Counted from the stretch's first letter, positions 45,210-59,198 are shown. The stretch is DNA of 64,000 bases from Planctomycetales bacterium (GCA_026400835.1 JAPLOA010000051.1:24050-88049); one strand, 5' to 3'. Made by a program: numbers and translations. The notes: a model not told the origin generated them from the sequence alone.

Positions 45210-47642
45210 ATGTTCATGCGAAGTTCTGAACGACACAATTTCCGTCTTTGGTCGTGGCTGCTTGCAGCCATGGTCTCATTCACCGCCATGGCGATCGTGC
45301 ATGCAGTCGATGAACCCAAAGCGGTCCTCAAAGAGATCCCTTTGCCGCCGCCCGATCGCCCTGCACCGGGTTCGATTCGAGTTGAGAATGGCATGATCTT
45401 CAGCGGGATGTATTCCAAGGCAACGACGCTGGCGCCAATTCGCCGCGGTGGAGGACCCCTGGATCGCCCCGATCAACAATTGGAAATGCGACTGATCGAC
45501 CAGAAGGCTCGCGAGATCTATGTTTCCGGTCGTCGCGCGGAACCTCCCGTGGCTAATAACCTCGTCTGGCCGAATTCGGTCTTCGTGATTCCTCAAAAGC
45601 GAATCTCACGCAAGGTCATGCCGGAAGGAATTCCGACGCTGGGACCATTCGATTCCAACGGAGTCTCGCGAGGAACATTACACCGCCCCAACGGCCGAAA
45701 GGATGAGATCGTCGTTGGCATCGTCGCGGTCAATGAATTGTACGCGGAAGTCTCCTGTCTGACGCACGACTGGAGCTACAGCATCACTTTTGACTCAATT
45801 CCGCGACAGCAACTGCCTGACATTCTCAGTCACGTTGAGAATTCCCGGGATCGCAATGTTCGTCTGGATCTCGTCAAGATGCTGATCAAGTCTGATCGAT
45901 TGCCGGAAGCCGGAGCGGTCTTTTCATCGCTCCTGATCAACTTCCCCGAACTGGCGAATTCTGAAGAGCAGAAGCAGATCCGCGAGGAGATCGCTCGTCA
46001 GATTACCAGGGAACTGGAACAACGGCGGGATCAGGGCCAACACAAACTGGCGGCGAATGGGGCTCGAGTTTTGACTCGGAACAATTTGACCCCCGAGACC
46101 GTCGTTCGCGTTGAACGACTTGAGAAAGATTATGAATCGATTGATCAGCGGATCGAAGCGATTCGCGTGGCACTGCCAGAACTCGTGGCCGGAATTGAAG
46201 ATGAACAGCTTCGGGATTCCGTAACGCTGATCAGCCGCACCGTGCTGGGGGAAATCAATCCTGACACGATCGACCGCTTCGCTGCGTACGAGATTGTGGC
46301 AAGCACTCCCGGAGATATCCCACCGGATGAAATTCTTGGCATGGCGTTATCTGGCTGGCTGCTCGGGGCAGAGAACACCGTTCGTAACCTGAATGACGTA
46401 GTGTCATTGTTCGAAGCCCGCGAACTGATCCTTGATTACATGAACACATCGCCGGATGAAGCGGCTGTTCGCCAGGCTCTGGCCCAAAGAATCTCCGGGC
46501 TCGAGGGATTGGGAGTTGAACGCGTCGCGGCAATGGTGAAACTCCTGCCAGCCTTTGAGGAACTACAGATTGAGTTTTCTGATCCCGCCGCAGGTGGAAG
46601 TTTTGTCCTGGAGGCTACCGAGTCTTCTCTTGGAGCCGTTGGGCGCGTGCCGCCCGAATATCATGAAAGCCGACAGTATCCTCTGCTGATGGCGTTGCAT
46701 GGCCCCTTCGATGATCCTGCACGCAATTTGAGCTACTGGCAGGGACTGGCCGAGAACAATGGCTATATCCTGGTTGCACCGGATTGGTCAAAGAAGACGG
46801 ATGATGATTCCAATATTCCGCCGACCACCTATGCGACTTCAGCCGAATTTCATCGCCAGTTTCTGGGGCTGATATCGCGACTCAAGCAACATCTGCGTAT
46901 CGATGACGATCGATTTTTCATCGCCGGGCACAGTTTCGGCGGCGACGTCGCGATGGATCTCGCGGCTTCGCACCCGGACCTTTTCGCCGGCCTGATCTCG
47001 ATCTGCGGAACGGGTTCTCGGCATCTGCAATGGACCGCTGTCAATGCGATACAAATGCCGTGGTATGTTGTGATCGGAGATGCTCAGGCCGGATGGTTCG
47101 ACCGTATGGGGCCGCTGACCGCCAAACTGTTTCGCCGCGACACCGAAATGAAAGTCGTGTTTGACACAACCTTCGTCAAGTATCCTTCGCGCGGGCTGGA
47201 GATTTATCACGAAGAGTTCGTCAGCATCTTCGACTGGATGTCTCGCTATCGTCGAAATCGTGCGCCGGAGAAGATTTATGCGAACGTGCTAAGAAGCACT
47301 GATCTGCACTGGTCCTGGGTCAAACTCAAGGGCCTGCCGCCGCAATTCGCACAGCTCGATAAGGAAACGCCCGCGCCGAACGGGACGTACCGCCCGGCGG
47401 AGCTGAATCTGCTCAGCGATGATTCGAATCTGATTCGAATCAGGTCAGCCCCCTCGGATGTGTCCATTTTCCTGTCGCCGGATCTGAAGAATCTGAATCT
47501 GGAAAAACCGATTCGCATTCATAATGGACGCAGGATGACGTCCGTTGATTACGACCCTGAGGTGACTCATTTGCTTGAAGAACTCTACGCAACCGGGGAC
47601 AGATCACGTCTTTGCCACATGCGAGTAGACATCCCCAAATGA
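45210..47642 (+). CDS. Large exported protein with C-terminal alpha/beta-hydrolase domain
   Basis: 810 residues, signal peptide LLAAMVSFTAMAIVHA. Residues 30-450 show no recognised domain; helical stretches such as QIREEIARQITRELEQRRDQ suggest TPR-like or coiled-coil structure (a pattern of inter-helix acidic residues). From residue 490 a hydrolase domain: YPLLMALHGPFDDPARN, NGYILVAPDW, and the nucleophile elbow FIAGHSFGGDVAMDLAASHP near residue 575. IYHEEFVSIFDWM follows, where the His is a candidate for the triad. This resembles PHB depolymerase or feruloyl esterase-like enzymes. Its substrate and the role of the long N-terminal part are unknown. An ATG at 45216 is an alternative start. Confidence 0.75.
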   Translation: MFMRSSERHNFRLWSWLLAAMVSFTAMAIVHAVDEPKAVLKEIPLPPPDRPAPGSIRVENGMIFSGMYSKATTLAPIRRGGGPLDRPDQQLEMRLIDQKAREIYVSGRRAEPPVANNLVWPNSVFVIPQKRISRKVMPEGIPTLGPFDSNGVSRGTLHRPNGRKDEIVVGIVAVNELYAEVSCLTHDWSYSITFDSIPRQQLPDILSHVENSRDRNVRLDLVKMLIKSDRLPEAGAVFSSLLINFPELANSEEQKQIREEIARQITRELEQRRDQGQHKLAANGARVLTRNNLTPETVVRVERLEKDYESIDQRIEAIRVALPELVAGIEDEQLRDSVTLISRTVLGEINPDTIDRFAAYEIVASTPGDIPPDEILGMALSGWLLGAENTVRNLNDVVSLFEARELILDYMNTSPDEAAVRQALAQRISGLEGLGVERVAAMVKLLPAFEELQIEFSDPAAGGSFVLEATESSLGAVGRVPPEYHESRQYPLLMALHGPFDDPARNLSYWQGLAENNGYILVAPDWSKKTDDDSNIPPTTYATSAEFHRQFLGLISRLKQHLRIDDDRFFIAGHSFGGDVAMDLAASHPDLFAGLISICGTGSRHLQWTAVNAIQMPWYVVIGDAQAGWFDRMGPLTAKLFRRDTEMKVVFDTTFVKYPSRGLEIYHEEFVSIFDWMSRYRRNRAPEKIYANVLRSTDLHWSWVKLKGLPPQFAQLDKETPAPNGTYRPAELNLLSDDSNLIRIRSAPSDVSIFLSPDLKNLNLEKPIRIHNGRRMTSVDYDPEVTHLLEELYATGDRSRLCHMRVDIPK

Positions 47643-47916
47643 ACAATATGCCATTGGGCAGCGATGCCCTTACGCCGACCGAATTGCGGGACAATGGCCG
47701 TTCACTGTCTAGAATCTTTACGTAAGGGATTCCGGGCGGCTGATCGCAAAACCGGCGATAGCGGAGCCGCTGTGATCGCTCGAACCGGACCTGGGAGAGC
47801 GTTTGTTTAGTGTGGAAATGCCCTGATTCATTGACAAACATAAAGAATTGTGCGGTAATCGCCTCCCCTCACGTTCCGCCCACCTAATGACTCACGAAAA
47901 GTCGCTGAGGACTCCT

Positions 47917-51029
<3,113 letters not shown>

Positions 51030-51030
<1 letters not shown>

Positions 51031-51058
51031 TTCGTTTAACGGCAAGCCGCAGGCGACT
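51030..51058. repeat. Left REP arm of the RAYT unit
   Basis: 29 bases, starting with the last base of the stop codon of the gene before it. It is an exact reverse complement of 51739-51767. Key part: CGTTTAACGGCAAGCCGCAG. Confidence 0.9.
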
Positions 51059-51103
51059 ACGTTCGTTCTAAACTCTTGCATCAATTAAACAACGGAGGGC
51101 AGA

Positions 51104-51730
51104 ATGATTCACGGATATCATCTGATCCTGCCCATGTACGGTTTCTGGCTTCCGAATGATCCCCGAGGTTCATAGTCCGATTTTGTACGGCGTTGGGAGC
51201 TGGCAAGATTTGGCAAGGCCTCGTCAACACTGGAGAGAAAATCAATCGATGAATTATCACGAGTCGACAAGGCTCGCGGGGAAGCTGCAAAGAAAGCATT
51301 GAAGTATCCCGCCGTCTCAATCACTGGTGGGCAGGCTGTTTCGATTGCCAAAGGATTTGCGTCGCAGGTAGTGAAAAGTGGATATACAATTTGGGCTGCA
51401 ACCATATTACCTGAACATACTCACCTTGTGGTTGCCCGCCACCACTATGGAATTGAAACGATCGCGGTTCAGTTGAAGGGGGCAGCCACGCGAAGTGTCA
51501 TCGAAGACATGTGTCATCCGCTGGTTGAGTTTGCGGAAGAAGGCAAAAGGCGTCCTCGGATGTGGTCGAACGGACAATGGAAGGTGTATTTGGACTCTGA
51601 ACTGGCTGTTGAGAATGCAATTCAATACGTCATCGACAATCCAGTGAAAGAGAATAAAAAACGGCAGGTCTGGAGTTTTGTTACGCCATTCACCGGCATC
51701 ACAAAGAATGCCTGGGTCAACTATCACTAA
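51104..51730 (+). pseudogene. REP-associated tyrosine transposase (RAYT) with one internal stop
   Basis: Reading from the ATG at 51104, which has GGAGG seven bases upstream, gives MIHGYHLILPMYGFWLPNDP, then RGS, then TAG at 51173-51175, and the same frame goes on as SDFVRRWELARFGKASSTL to a full-length end at 51730 (208 codons). RAYTs of this type carry Trp after RGS (GFWLPNDPRGSW), so TGG has become TAG. The HUH motif is LPEHTHLVVA, and the candidate Tyr is in AIQYVIDNPVKENKK. The 143-codon frame from TTG 51299 lacks the N-terminal strand and is not expected to be active. The gene is bounded by REP arms (51030, 51739), which marks it as a REP-RAYT mobile unit. Confidence 0.88.
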
Positions 51731-51738
51731 TCGGGCAC

Positions 51739-51767
51739 AGTCGCCTGCGGCTTGCCGTTAAACGAAT
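51739..51767. repeat. Right REP arm of the RAYT unit
   Basis: Exact inverted copy of 51030-51058. It ends 14 bases before the DUF1501 ATG at 51782, so the inserted unit nearly abuts both genes. The ribosome-binding sequence of the DUF1501 gene, AGGG at 51771-51774, lies just beyond the arm. Confidence 0.9.
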
Positions 51768-51781
51768 ATCAGGGTGCTACT

Positions 51782-53245
<1,464 letters not shown>

Positions 53246-53278
53246 ACGAATGCTGCGGCGGTCGGCAGGACCTCGATC

Positions 53279-53305
53279 GGTGAGCCTGCGTTCGCGAAGG
53301 CTCAC
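53279..53305. repeat. Short hairpin, REP family C
   Basis: GTGAGCC and GGCTCAC around the loop TGCGTTCGCGAA. It matches the inner hairpin at 40232-40259, where one stem pair is changed on both sides. Nothing else is seen in the 260 bases between the DUF1501 gene and the HExxH gene. Confidence 0.72.
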
Positions 53306-53506
53306 TTGTCAAACCCTACAGGAAAACGGGGCAACTTGCAGCGTGTGACAAGTTCGCCCGAGCCCACGCAGAGACACCTGTCACGGAAAAGACTCCGCGT
53401 CAAATCCTAAGGAACAGGAATGGCACGAGCGACTCGGATTCCGTGTGAGTTACACTGCACGATGATCCGCCTGTTTGAGAGATCAACCGCGATCAGTAAT
53501 TCTGAG

Positions 53507-54034
53507 TCAGCCTGAAATCGGTGGTCGCAGAAATCCCCAGGTCGCGGCGAGAGCGTCAGCGGCCTCTTCAACGTCAAGGATCTCTCCCCACGGGCCGTTG
53601 CGAAGGAACGCATGAGCAAACTCATGGGCGATCACATAATGCGCAAAGGCTTCGGAGCAGTGCGACAATTTTGTTCGCAAAACCACGCAACGCGTTCCGC
53701 TTCCAATCGGTCCCGGAGTTGGCATCCACAGAGTCCAACCCTGACCGGGCACGAAGTTATCAATCGTGACTCGAAACCGAGGATCCTCCACGAAATCCTG
53801 CTGCACGTGCGCTGGAATTGCATGGAGTACCGAGAGAACTCGCTCACGCAGCTCCGGAAAGTCGGCCAGTTCAATAATCAGTGAAGAAAAGATCGGCAAG
53901 TCTTTCCGGATAATTTCGCATCTGGAAACGATCGAGACGCATTCGTTGATCCGGTCGTTTAACGTTTTCTTCGACGTACGTCCAGTGGCAAAGGTTGTCC
54001 ACAGGGTACAGTCTCGGATTTCGGTAGCTCGCAA
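53507..54034 (-). CDS. Small zinc metallopeptidase-like protein (HExxH)
   Basis: 175 residues. HYVIAHEFAHAFLRNG near residue 140 has the zinc-binding HEFAH, and EEAADALAATWGF twenty residues later carries Glu and Asp residues where the third ligand or active-site helix of ImmA/IrrE or similar gluzincins sits. The N-terminal 100 residues are unassigned: RINECVSIVSRCEIIRKDLP and VDNFVPGQGWTLWMPTPGP-like beta sections. No export signal. It may be a peptidase acting on a regulator, but it has no regulator gene nearby. A start further inside the frame is possible; the ribosome-binding site is not clear. Confidence 0.62.
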   Translation of the reverse strand: MRATEIRDCTLWTTFATGRTSKKTLNDRINECVSIVSRCEIIRKDLPIFSSLIIELADFPELRERVLSVLHAIPAHVQQDFVEDPRFRVTIDNFVPGQGWTLWMPTPGPIGSGTRCVVLRTKLSHCSEAFAHYVIAHEFAHAFLRNGPWGEILDVEEAADALAATWGFLRPPISG

Positions 54035-54048
54035 CGAAGTGCAATTCC

Positions 54049-54118
54049 GGGAGGGCGAGGCTCCTGCCGAGCCGCGCGTTTCCGCAGTGCAGTGGCTCGG
54101 CAGGAGCCTCGCCCTCCC
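54049..54118. repeat. Perfect 25-bp inverted repeat (GEAPAEP-type element)
   Basis: Arms at 54049-54073 and 54094-54118 are exact reverse complements around a 20-base loop; each contains GGGAGGGCGAGGCTCC. Translated frames through it give the spurious peptide GEAPAEP often seen in planctomycete annotations. It lies just upstream of the metallopeptidase-like gene. Confidence 0.85.
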
Positions 54119-54255
54119 AGGTTAACAATCATCCGCGACTACACCCTAGCGTCAGCTATCCGTGTCATGCGATTCTTTGGGGCGGAAGAATAACAGCAAC
54201 AACAAACAGTGCGGACGACACGGAGGGCTTACGTCCTGGCGCTCGCCGGGGAAAG

Positions 54256-54778
54256 TTACAGTGAAAGGACGTCGATCAACTCAACTGCGAACAGGTCGTC
54301 GATGACGTCGTCGATGACGTCGTCGACGGCTCGGAAGAACCAGTCTGTCCCGGTTACCCCCAGCAAAACATTGTCCTCGTCCGCATCCTTCAGCACGTTA
54401 ATTTTCGATTTCAATGAAACTAACGGAATACCGACACCAGCTCGCAGATTGGTGATGCGAGCTGCATACACGTTGCCGAAAATCCACTGCGTGCGAAGCG
54501 TGCTCAGACTTCGTCAGACCGGTATCGCTCGTGGTGAGTCCGGCGATCAGAATATCATCGTCATCACCGCCCGTCAGCCGGTTCGCGACAGCATTCCCCA
54601 GCAGCGTATCGCTGCCGGTGCCGCCCACCGCGCTCTCGAATGTGCTGAGAGAGCTGAGCATCAACGTAAGATGCGTATTCACCGACTGAATGAAAGTCGA
54701 TCCGAGATCCAGTACGACATCTGTAGATAAACAGCCGAAGTTCAGGGTGTCGACGCCTTCATTCGGCGGCTCAATCAC
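54256..54778 (-). pseudogene. Remnant of an RTX (hemolysin-type calcium-binding) protein C-terminus
   Basis: One frame reads TDVVLDLG, ESAVGGTGSDTLLGNAVANR and LTGGDDDDILIAGLTT, the nonapeptide calcium repeats of RTX proteins. It loses sense near 54500, and the next frame goes on STLRTQWIFGNVYAARITNL and then GTDWFFRAVDDVIDD up to LIDVLSL, which is how such planctomycete proteins end. So there is one frameshift around 54500 and the N-terminal bulk is missing. A 12-base tandem repeat GTCGTCGATGAC (54295-54327) encodes the doubled DVID. It is a broken secreted or surface protein gene. Confidence 0.6.
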
Positions 54779-54935
54779 CTGATTGACTTCGGGGCCGGAG
54801 GAAGGAACGACGGCTATGGGGTTCCGTGAGCGACCAGAAGTGTCAATCAGCGTTCATGAGTGGTCTCAACATCGATTTCATTTCTCATTACCATGCTGCT
54901 TTAACCGCCCCCGAATTTCTTTGAATGCCTCGAAC

Positions 54936-55691
54936 ATGCCGTTTCAAACAACAGGAATGTATGATCTTGTCATCTGCGATATTGACGGATGTTTGTCGCC
55001 TGAGTCGCATGCGCCGATCAACGGGCCAGCTCTCACTCAAATTGCTGAGCATAATCGTCAGGCGATTTCGAACCGGGATCGGCCAGTCGTCACGCTGTGC
55101 AGTGGCCGGCCAATCGGATTCGTTGAATGCCTTTCCCGGCTGACTCATAACTCACTGATTCCCTGCATTGGTGAGAACGGCGTATGGATCTGGCGACCTG
55201 CTGACAACTCGTTTGAGTGCGAGCCTGCCATCACTGAGGAGCATCTGGAAGTCGTCCATGAGGCTCGCAAGCTTCTCCGATCGCTCTTTCAGGCACGTGG
55301 CGTTATTCAGCAGCCGGGAAAGTCCGCTTCTGTCGCCTTGTACCATCCTGACACGGAGTATCTGCGATCGATCTTTCCCAGGATCGCGGATGAGTTTCAA
55401 AAGCAGGGATGGCCGATTCGTGTTTCCATGACGTGGCTGTACATCAACTGTGATCTGCAGCACGTTAACAAAGGAACTGCTATCGAACGCCTGCTGGCGG
55501 AGACAGGCATTGATCCGAAGAGAACTGCAGGAATCGGCGATACGATGGGAGATCGGTTTATTGCGGAACGTGTTTCCTGGTTTGGCTGCCCGGCGAACGC
55601 AGAGGCGGAGATAAAAAAATCAGCAACTTACGTGTCGCCACATCACGAAGTCGAAGGAGTGCTGGATATTCTGAAGCGGCTGTCAACGTGA
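54936..55691 (+). CDS. HAD-family phosphatase (sugar-phosphate phosphatase-like)
   Basis: 251 residues. HAD motif I is YDLVICDIDGCLSPES near residue 10 with the two Asp residues; motif II SGRPIGFVECLSRL near 50; motif III Lys in HVNKGTAIERLLAETG near 175; motif IV GIGDTMGDRFIAERV near 200. The cap lies between motifs II and III, the C2 type of mannosyl-3-phosphoglycerate, sucrose or trehalose phosphate phosphatases. The exact substrate cannot be told. Two ATGs are possible: 54936 (chosen) and 54957; neither has a strong ribosome-binding site. The upstream part of the frame has no HAD features. Confidence 0.85.
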   Translation: MPFQTTGMYDLVICDIDGCLSPESHAPINGPALTQIAEHNRQAISNRDRPVVTLCSGRPIGFVECLSRLTHNSLIPCIGENGVWIWRPADNSFECEPAITEEHLEVVHEARKLLRSLFQARGVIQQPGKSASVALYHPDTEYLRSIFPRIADEFQKQGWPIRVSMTWLYINCDLQHVNKGTAIERLLAETGIDPKRTAGIGDTMGDRFIAERVSWFGCPANAEAEIKKSATYVSPHHEVEGVLDILKRLST

Positions 55692-55755
55692 CGCCATCTA
55701 TAGACCTCATTCGCGGCGGATCGTCTTAGGAGCAGTCCCGAAGTACGTTCCCGAA

Positions 55756-56065
55756 ATCACAACCCGACGCGTAAGTTTTGAAGTTGCGTGTTTTCAGTCC
55801 CGGAGGGTCGACAAATCCAATGCCGGTGGCGTGAGCCACCGGTAATCGAACATAAAGAATCCAAGGCCCGGAGAGTCGACACAAGGACGCCTGTTTCGGC
55901 CCTTCGGCCTGAATCGCAGTGTCTTTTCAAGTCCGGTGGCTCACGCCACCGGCAGAGGATGTGCCGGGCTTCCAGCCCTGACCAAATTGCGCAACTTCAA
56001 AACGCGTAAGCGAGGGACCTGTGCCTTGCAGAGAAATCTCTCGCTGACGTTTCGGGGTGTGATTT
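55756..56065. repeat. Nested repeats: family B pair with an inner family E pair
   Basis: The outer element begins CACAACCCGACGCGTAAGTT (near 55758) and continues after an insert as GCAACTTCAAAACGCGTAAG (near 55991) with GAGGGACC and CTCTCGCTGACGTTTC arms. Between lie two exact inverted 20-base hairpins, CCGGTGGC-GTGA-GCCACCGG at 55823-55842 and CCGGTGGC-TCAC-GCCACCGG at 55933-55952, each bordered by CCGGAGGGTCGAC or CCGGAGAGTCGAC. It fills the gap between two convergent genes. Confidence 0.75.
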
Positions 56066-56110
56066 CTTGCTGCACTAAAAACACGATGTTATTTCGGGAC
56101 TGTTCCTTAG

Positions 56111-57049
56111 CTAAGCCAGAAACTCTCTGACCTGCTTCAGAATACGTTCGGGAGCATCTTCAAATACGTAATGGCCGGCGTCAGCGATTTCCAGTGAACT
56201 GGCTTCAGGGAAAATTCTCCGGAACTCAGTCAGGAAGTCCTTCGGAGTAAAGCACCAGTCCTTCATGCCCCAGATCAGCTGGATGGGATGATTGCGGAAC
56301 TTCTCGAGAGACTGTTCCACGCCGGCCAATGTTGCATAGCTGCGATGGCTTTCCCTAAGCGGTATGTCCTGAACGAACTCATGCACTGCGATTCGATTGC
56401 TCCACGAATCATAAGGTGCAATAAAACCGGCTCGTGCGGCGGCCGTCAGAGGTTTCTCGACCGCCATGTTCAGGGCCGCGCGGGCGAAGAGATTGAATCC
56501 TCGATCACCAATCGCGCCCAGCAACGGTATACGACACAGCGAAATGCGAAACGGAATAGCCTGACTTCGAAACGCACCAGTATTCATCAGGACGAAGCGT
56601 TCGAAGCGATCTGCCATCCGGCCAGCGCAGCCCATGCCGATGGCTCCGCCCCAGTCGTGCCCGAACAGCACGACATTCTGCAGATCCAGCAGTCGCACCA
56701 GCGCGGAGAGACGCTGGATATGGCCATCGAGCGTATACAGGTTCTTGTCCTGAGGCTTTTCGGAAAAACCACAGCCCAGATGATCAATCACGATGACTCG
56801 ATGATCGCGACTGAGATCCCTGGCCAGCTTTCGCCAGGCAAACGACCATGTGGGATTCCCATGGACCATCAAAAGGACGCGTCCCTGACCTTCGTCGACA
56901 TAGTGCTGAACGTAGCCGTCGACTTCAAACCATTTCGACGCAAAGGGATACTCGTCGGCAAACCCGGCTCGGTTCTCCGCGCGTTTGCGGAGTTCCGGAT
57001 CAATCTGCTCAGGAAGCAGCAGTCGAGCAACAGGTTCTGATGATGTCAT
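56111..57049 (-). CDS. Haloalkane dehalogenase/OleB-like alpha/beta hydrolase
   Basis: 312 residues. The oxyanion region is [20 protein letters not shown] near residue 65 (HGNPTWS is the dehalogenase signature). The nucleophile elbow is [15 protein letters not shown] near 130, with Asp instead of Ser. The base His is in [14 protein letters not shown] near 285. [12 protein letters not shown] near 95 fits. Such Asp-nucleophile hydrolases include haloalkane dehalogenases and OleB, which acts in olefin biosynthesis. No oleA, oleC or oleD is nearby, so the reaction remains open. Trp in GHDWGG is one of the halide-stabilising residues. The start at 57049 follows the family length. Confidence 0.85.
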   Translation of the reverse strand: MTSSEPVARLLLPEQIDPELRKRAENRAGFADEYPFASKWFEVDGYVQHYVDEGQGRVLLMVHGNPTWSFAWRKLARDLSRDHRVIVIDHLGCGFSEKPQDKNLYTLDGHIQRLSALVRLLDLQNVVLFGHDWGGAIGMGCAGRMADRFERFVLMNTGAFRSQAIPFRISLCRIPLLGAIGDRGFNLFARAALNMAVEKPLTAAARAGFIAPYDSWSNRIAVHEFVQDIPLRESHRSYATLAGVEQSLEKFRNHPIQLIWGMKDWCFTPKDFLTEFRRIFPEASSLEIADAGHYVFEDAPERILKQVREFLA

Positions 57050-57115
57050 TGGAATCGGTCGACTCAGAAGCAAAAGAGACGCGGTACGTTAAAAAGCACT
57101 ACCCTTTGATAACAC

Positions 57116-57181
57116 CGTTTAACGGCAAGCCGCAGGCGTTGGCGGATGAATTCGCAGTCGCCTTCGGTTTGCCGTGAAACG
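57116..57181. repeat. REP element, family A
   Basis: CGTTTAACGGCAAGCCGCAG at the left and TTCGGTTTGCCGTGAAACG at the right form an imperfect hairpin. It is the family also found at 29611, 44972 and the arms of the RAYT unit. Confidence 0.78.
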
Positions 57182-57294
57182 ATTGACTCGCAATCCGGAT
57201 GCTGTCGATCCGTCCGCAATGAATGAGCCCTGCGGGATTTACAGCCTCCGGCGAGCGGGAGACTATGCGGAGTTCCCCCGCGATTCCAGCGTCT

Positions 57295-58488
57295 CTATCG
57301 CTCGGACCTCAGAACGTCTCGAAGCTGATACGCGGCGCCCCGAATCATTTCGAAAGTATGGTCGCAGCAGACCGACATTCGCAGTCTGGCAGTACCGGGA
57401 GCGACCGTTGGCGGTCTTACGGCGGGAACAAAAAAACCACCTTCAAGCATCCGTCGACTGACTCGAACCGCCAGATCATCATCGCCGATCAGAACCGCAA
57501 TGATCGGACTGGATTCCGGACTTGTCTGATCAAAAAGCACCGTTAGCCCGCATTCCTGCAGGGTCTGCCGGGCAAACACGGCGGCAGCAGCCAGCTTCTC
57601 ACGCCGCTCCGGCTCCTCAATAATGACTCGCAGTGATTCGGCTGCCGCAGCCGTCACCGCAGGCGGCAGCGCTGTTGAAAAGAACTGGCTGCGGGAATTG
57701 TTCCAGAGCCATTCACACAGCGCCTCAGATCCGGCGACAAATCCCCCGAGCCCGCCAATGGCCTTGCTGAGCGTTCCGATATTGACGGCAATTCGATGCT
57801 GAACATTCTGCAGTTCACAGACGCCGCGTCCCTGAACTCCGAACACTCCGGTTCCATGGGCTTCGTCGACGATCACAGTGGAATCAAAACTCTCCGCGAT
57901 ATCACAAAGCTGCGGAAGCGGGGCCAGAGTTCCATCCATGCTGAAGACAGAATCCGTCACGATGAAAGAGTGCTCAAAATCTTTTCTCCGCTTAGCAATT
58001 GAGTCGCTCAGTCGCTCCAGATCAAGTCGATCGTAAACAAAGAATTTCCCGGCGCTGTGGCGGCAGCCGTCGATCAAACTGGCATGATTATCGCGATCGC
58101 AGAATACCGCATCATTCAGCCCGACAAGTGTGGTGATGGTACCGGTATTGGCTGCATAGCCGGATGGAAACAGAACGGCCGATTCTGTGCCTTCGAATTC
58201 CGCAAGGGCTTTCTCAAGCCCGGCGTTCTGCTTCGATCGTCCCGCAATAAGAGCACTGGCTGCGGCCCCGGCTTGTACCGCCGCTGTCTGAGCAAACGCG
58301 GCCAGAACGCGAGGATGCCTGGTGAGTCCCAGATAATCATTCGTCGCGAAACTAACGCACCGATGACCGTCGACAAAACATTCTGTCGTGCTGATGGATT
58401 CCACGCACCGGCGAACTCGACGACGATGCGTCAGCGTCAGCCTCGCCAATGCGGCACGGATCCGTTCGTTGAATGATTCGGACGACAT
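57295..58488 (-). CDS. bioF: 8-amino-7-oxononanoate synthase-like PLP enzyme (BioF/KBL family)
   Basis: 397 residues, normal for BioF. FATNDYLGLTRHPRV near residue 40 is the family's substrate-binding motif; VLFPSGYAANTGTI near 110; VIVDEAHGTGVFGVQGRG near 200 gives the Asp and His around PLP; GTLSKAIGGLGGFVAGS near 235 has the PLP Lys. It joins pimeloyl-ACP or CoA with alanine to make 8-amino-7-oxononanoate for biotin. Other members of the alpha-oxoamine synthase family (KBL, CAI-1 or sphingolipid enzymes) cannot be excluded. It starts 14 bases after the queC stop on the same strand, so the two are probably cotranscribed. Confidence 0.83.
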   Translation of the reverse strand: MSSESFNERIRAALARLTLTHRRRVRRCVESISTTECFVDGHRCVSFATNDYLGLTRHPRVLAAFAQTAAVQAGAAASALIAGRSKQNAGLEKALAEFEGTESAVLFPSGYAANTGTITTLVGLNDAVFCDRDNHASLIDGCRHSAGKFFVYDRLDLERLSDSIAKRRKDFEHSFIVTDSVFSMDGTLAPLPQLCDIAESFDSTVIVDEAHGTGVFGVQGRGVCELQNVQHRIAVNIGTLSKAIGGLGGFVAGSEALCEWLWNNSRSQFFSTALPPAVTAAAAESLRVIIEEPERREKLAAAAVFARQTLQECGLTVLFDQTSPESSPIIAVLIGDDDLAVRVSRRMLEGGFFVPAVRPPTVAPGTARLRMSVCCDHTFEMIRGAAYQLRDVLRSER

Positions 58489-58502
58489 TCGAGCGGAACC
58501 TG

Positions 58503-59198
58503 TCACGACTTGTTGTAGCGGATAGGATCCGCACATCCGGCTTCACGAAAGCCTCGGAGTCTCAACTGGCACGAATCACATTCGCCGCAGGACGTTCCAT
58601 CCGGCAGGGGGTCGTAACAACTATGAGTCAGACCATAATCGACTCCCAACGCGACTCCACGTTGAATGATCTCGGCCTTGGTCAAAAGAATAAGAGGCGT
58701 GTGAACATTCAGTCGCTGCCCTTCAACACCGGCTTTCGTGGCGAGATTGGCCATGTCTTCAAACGCCTTGATGAATTCAGGCCGGCAGTCCGGATAGCCG
58801 CTGTAGTCGACGGCGTTCACTCCAATAAAAAGATCGTTCGCTCCGACCGATTCGGCGAGCCCCAGACCAACTGAGAGAAAGATCGTATTTCGCGCGGGCA
58901 CATAGGTGACAGGAATTCCATCAGCCATCTGAGATTCATCACGGTTGTGCGGCACCGGAATGTCATTGGTCAGCGCGGATCCGCGAAAGATACTGGTGTC
59001 GACCTTGAAGACAACGAGTTCCGAGACGCCCTGACTTTCACAAACTCGACGAGCCGCCTCAAGCTCGAAATGATGTCGCTGGCCGTAATCAAATGAGATC
59101 GCATAAATGTCGAAACCTTCGCCCTTCGCAATCGCCAACGTAGTCGCCGAGTCCAAACCTCCGCTAACGAGTACAACCGCTTTCTTCTTGTGCAACAT
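58503..59198 (-). CDS. queC: 7-cyano-7-deazaguanine synthase QueC
   Basis: 231 residues. The ATP pyrophosphatase P-loop [17 protein letters not shown] near residue 10 (SGGxDS), [16 protein letters not shown] near 45, [20 protein letters not shown] (split at RNT), and the zinc site [20 protein letters not shown] near 200 with four Cys. This is the complete QueC pattern. It makes preQ0 from carboxydeazaguanine for queuosine in tRNA or for 7-deazaguanine DNA modification. No other queuosine or dpd gene is in the window. Confidence 0.95.
   Translation of the reverse strand: MLHKKKAVVLVSGGLDSATTLAIAKGEGFDIYAISFDYGQRHHFELEAARRVCESQGVSELVVFKVDTSIFRGSALTNDIPVPHNRDESQMADGIPVTYVPARNTIFLSVGLGLAESVGANDLFIGVNAVDYSGYPDCRPEFIKAFEDMANLATKAGVEGQRLNVHTPLILLTKAEIIQRGVALGVDYGLTHSCYDPLPDGTSCGECDSCQLRLRGFREAGCADPIRYNKS

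Noticed and set aside
53260..53400. Hairpin as a transcription terminator behind the DUF1501 gene
   Set aside because: No T-run follows the stem, and the same hairpin occurs at 40232 as part of a repeat element.
53871..54128. Small frames with GEAPAEP peptides
   Set aside because: They are translations of the 25-bp inverted repeat and run on both strands; a known annotation artefact.
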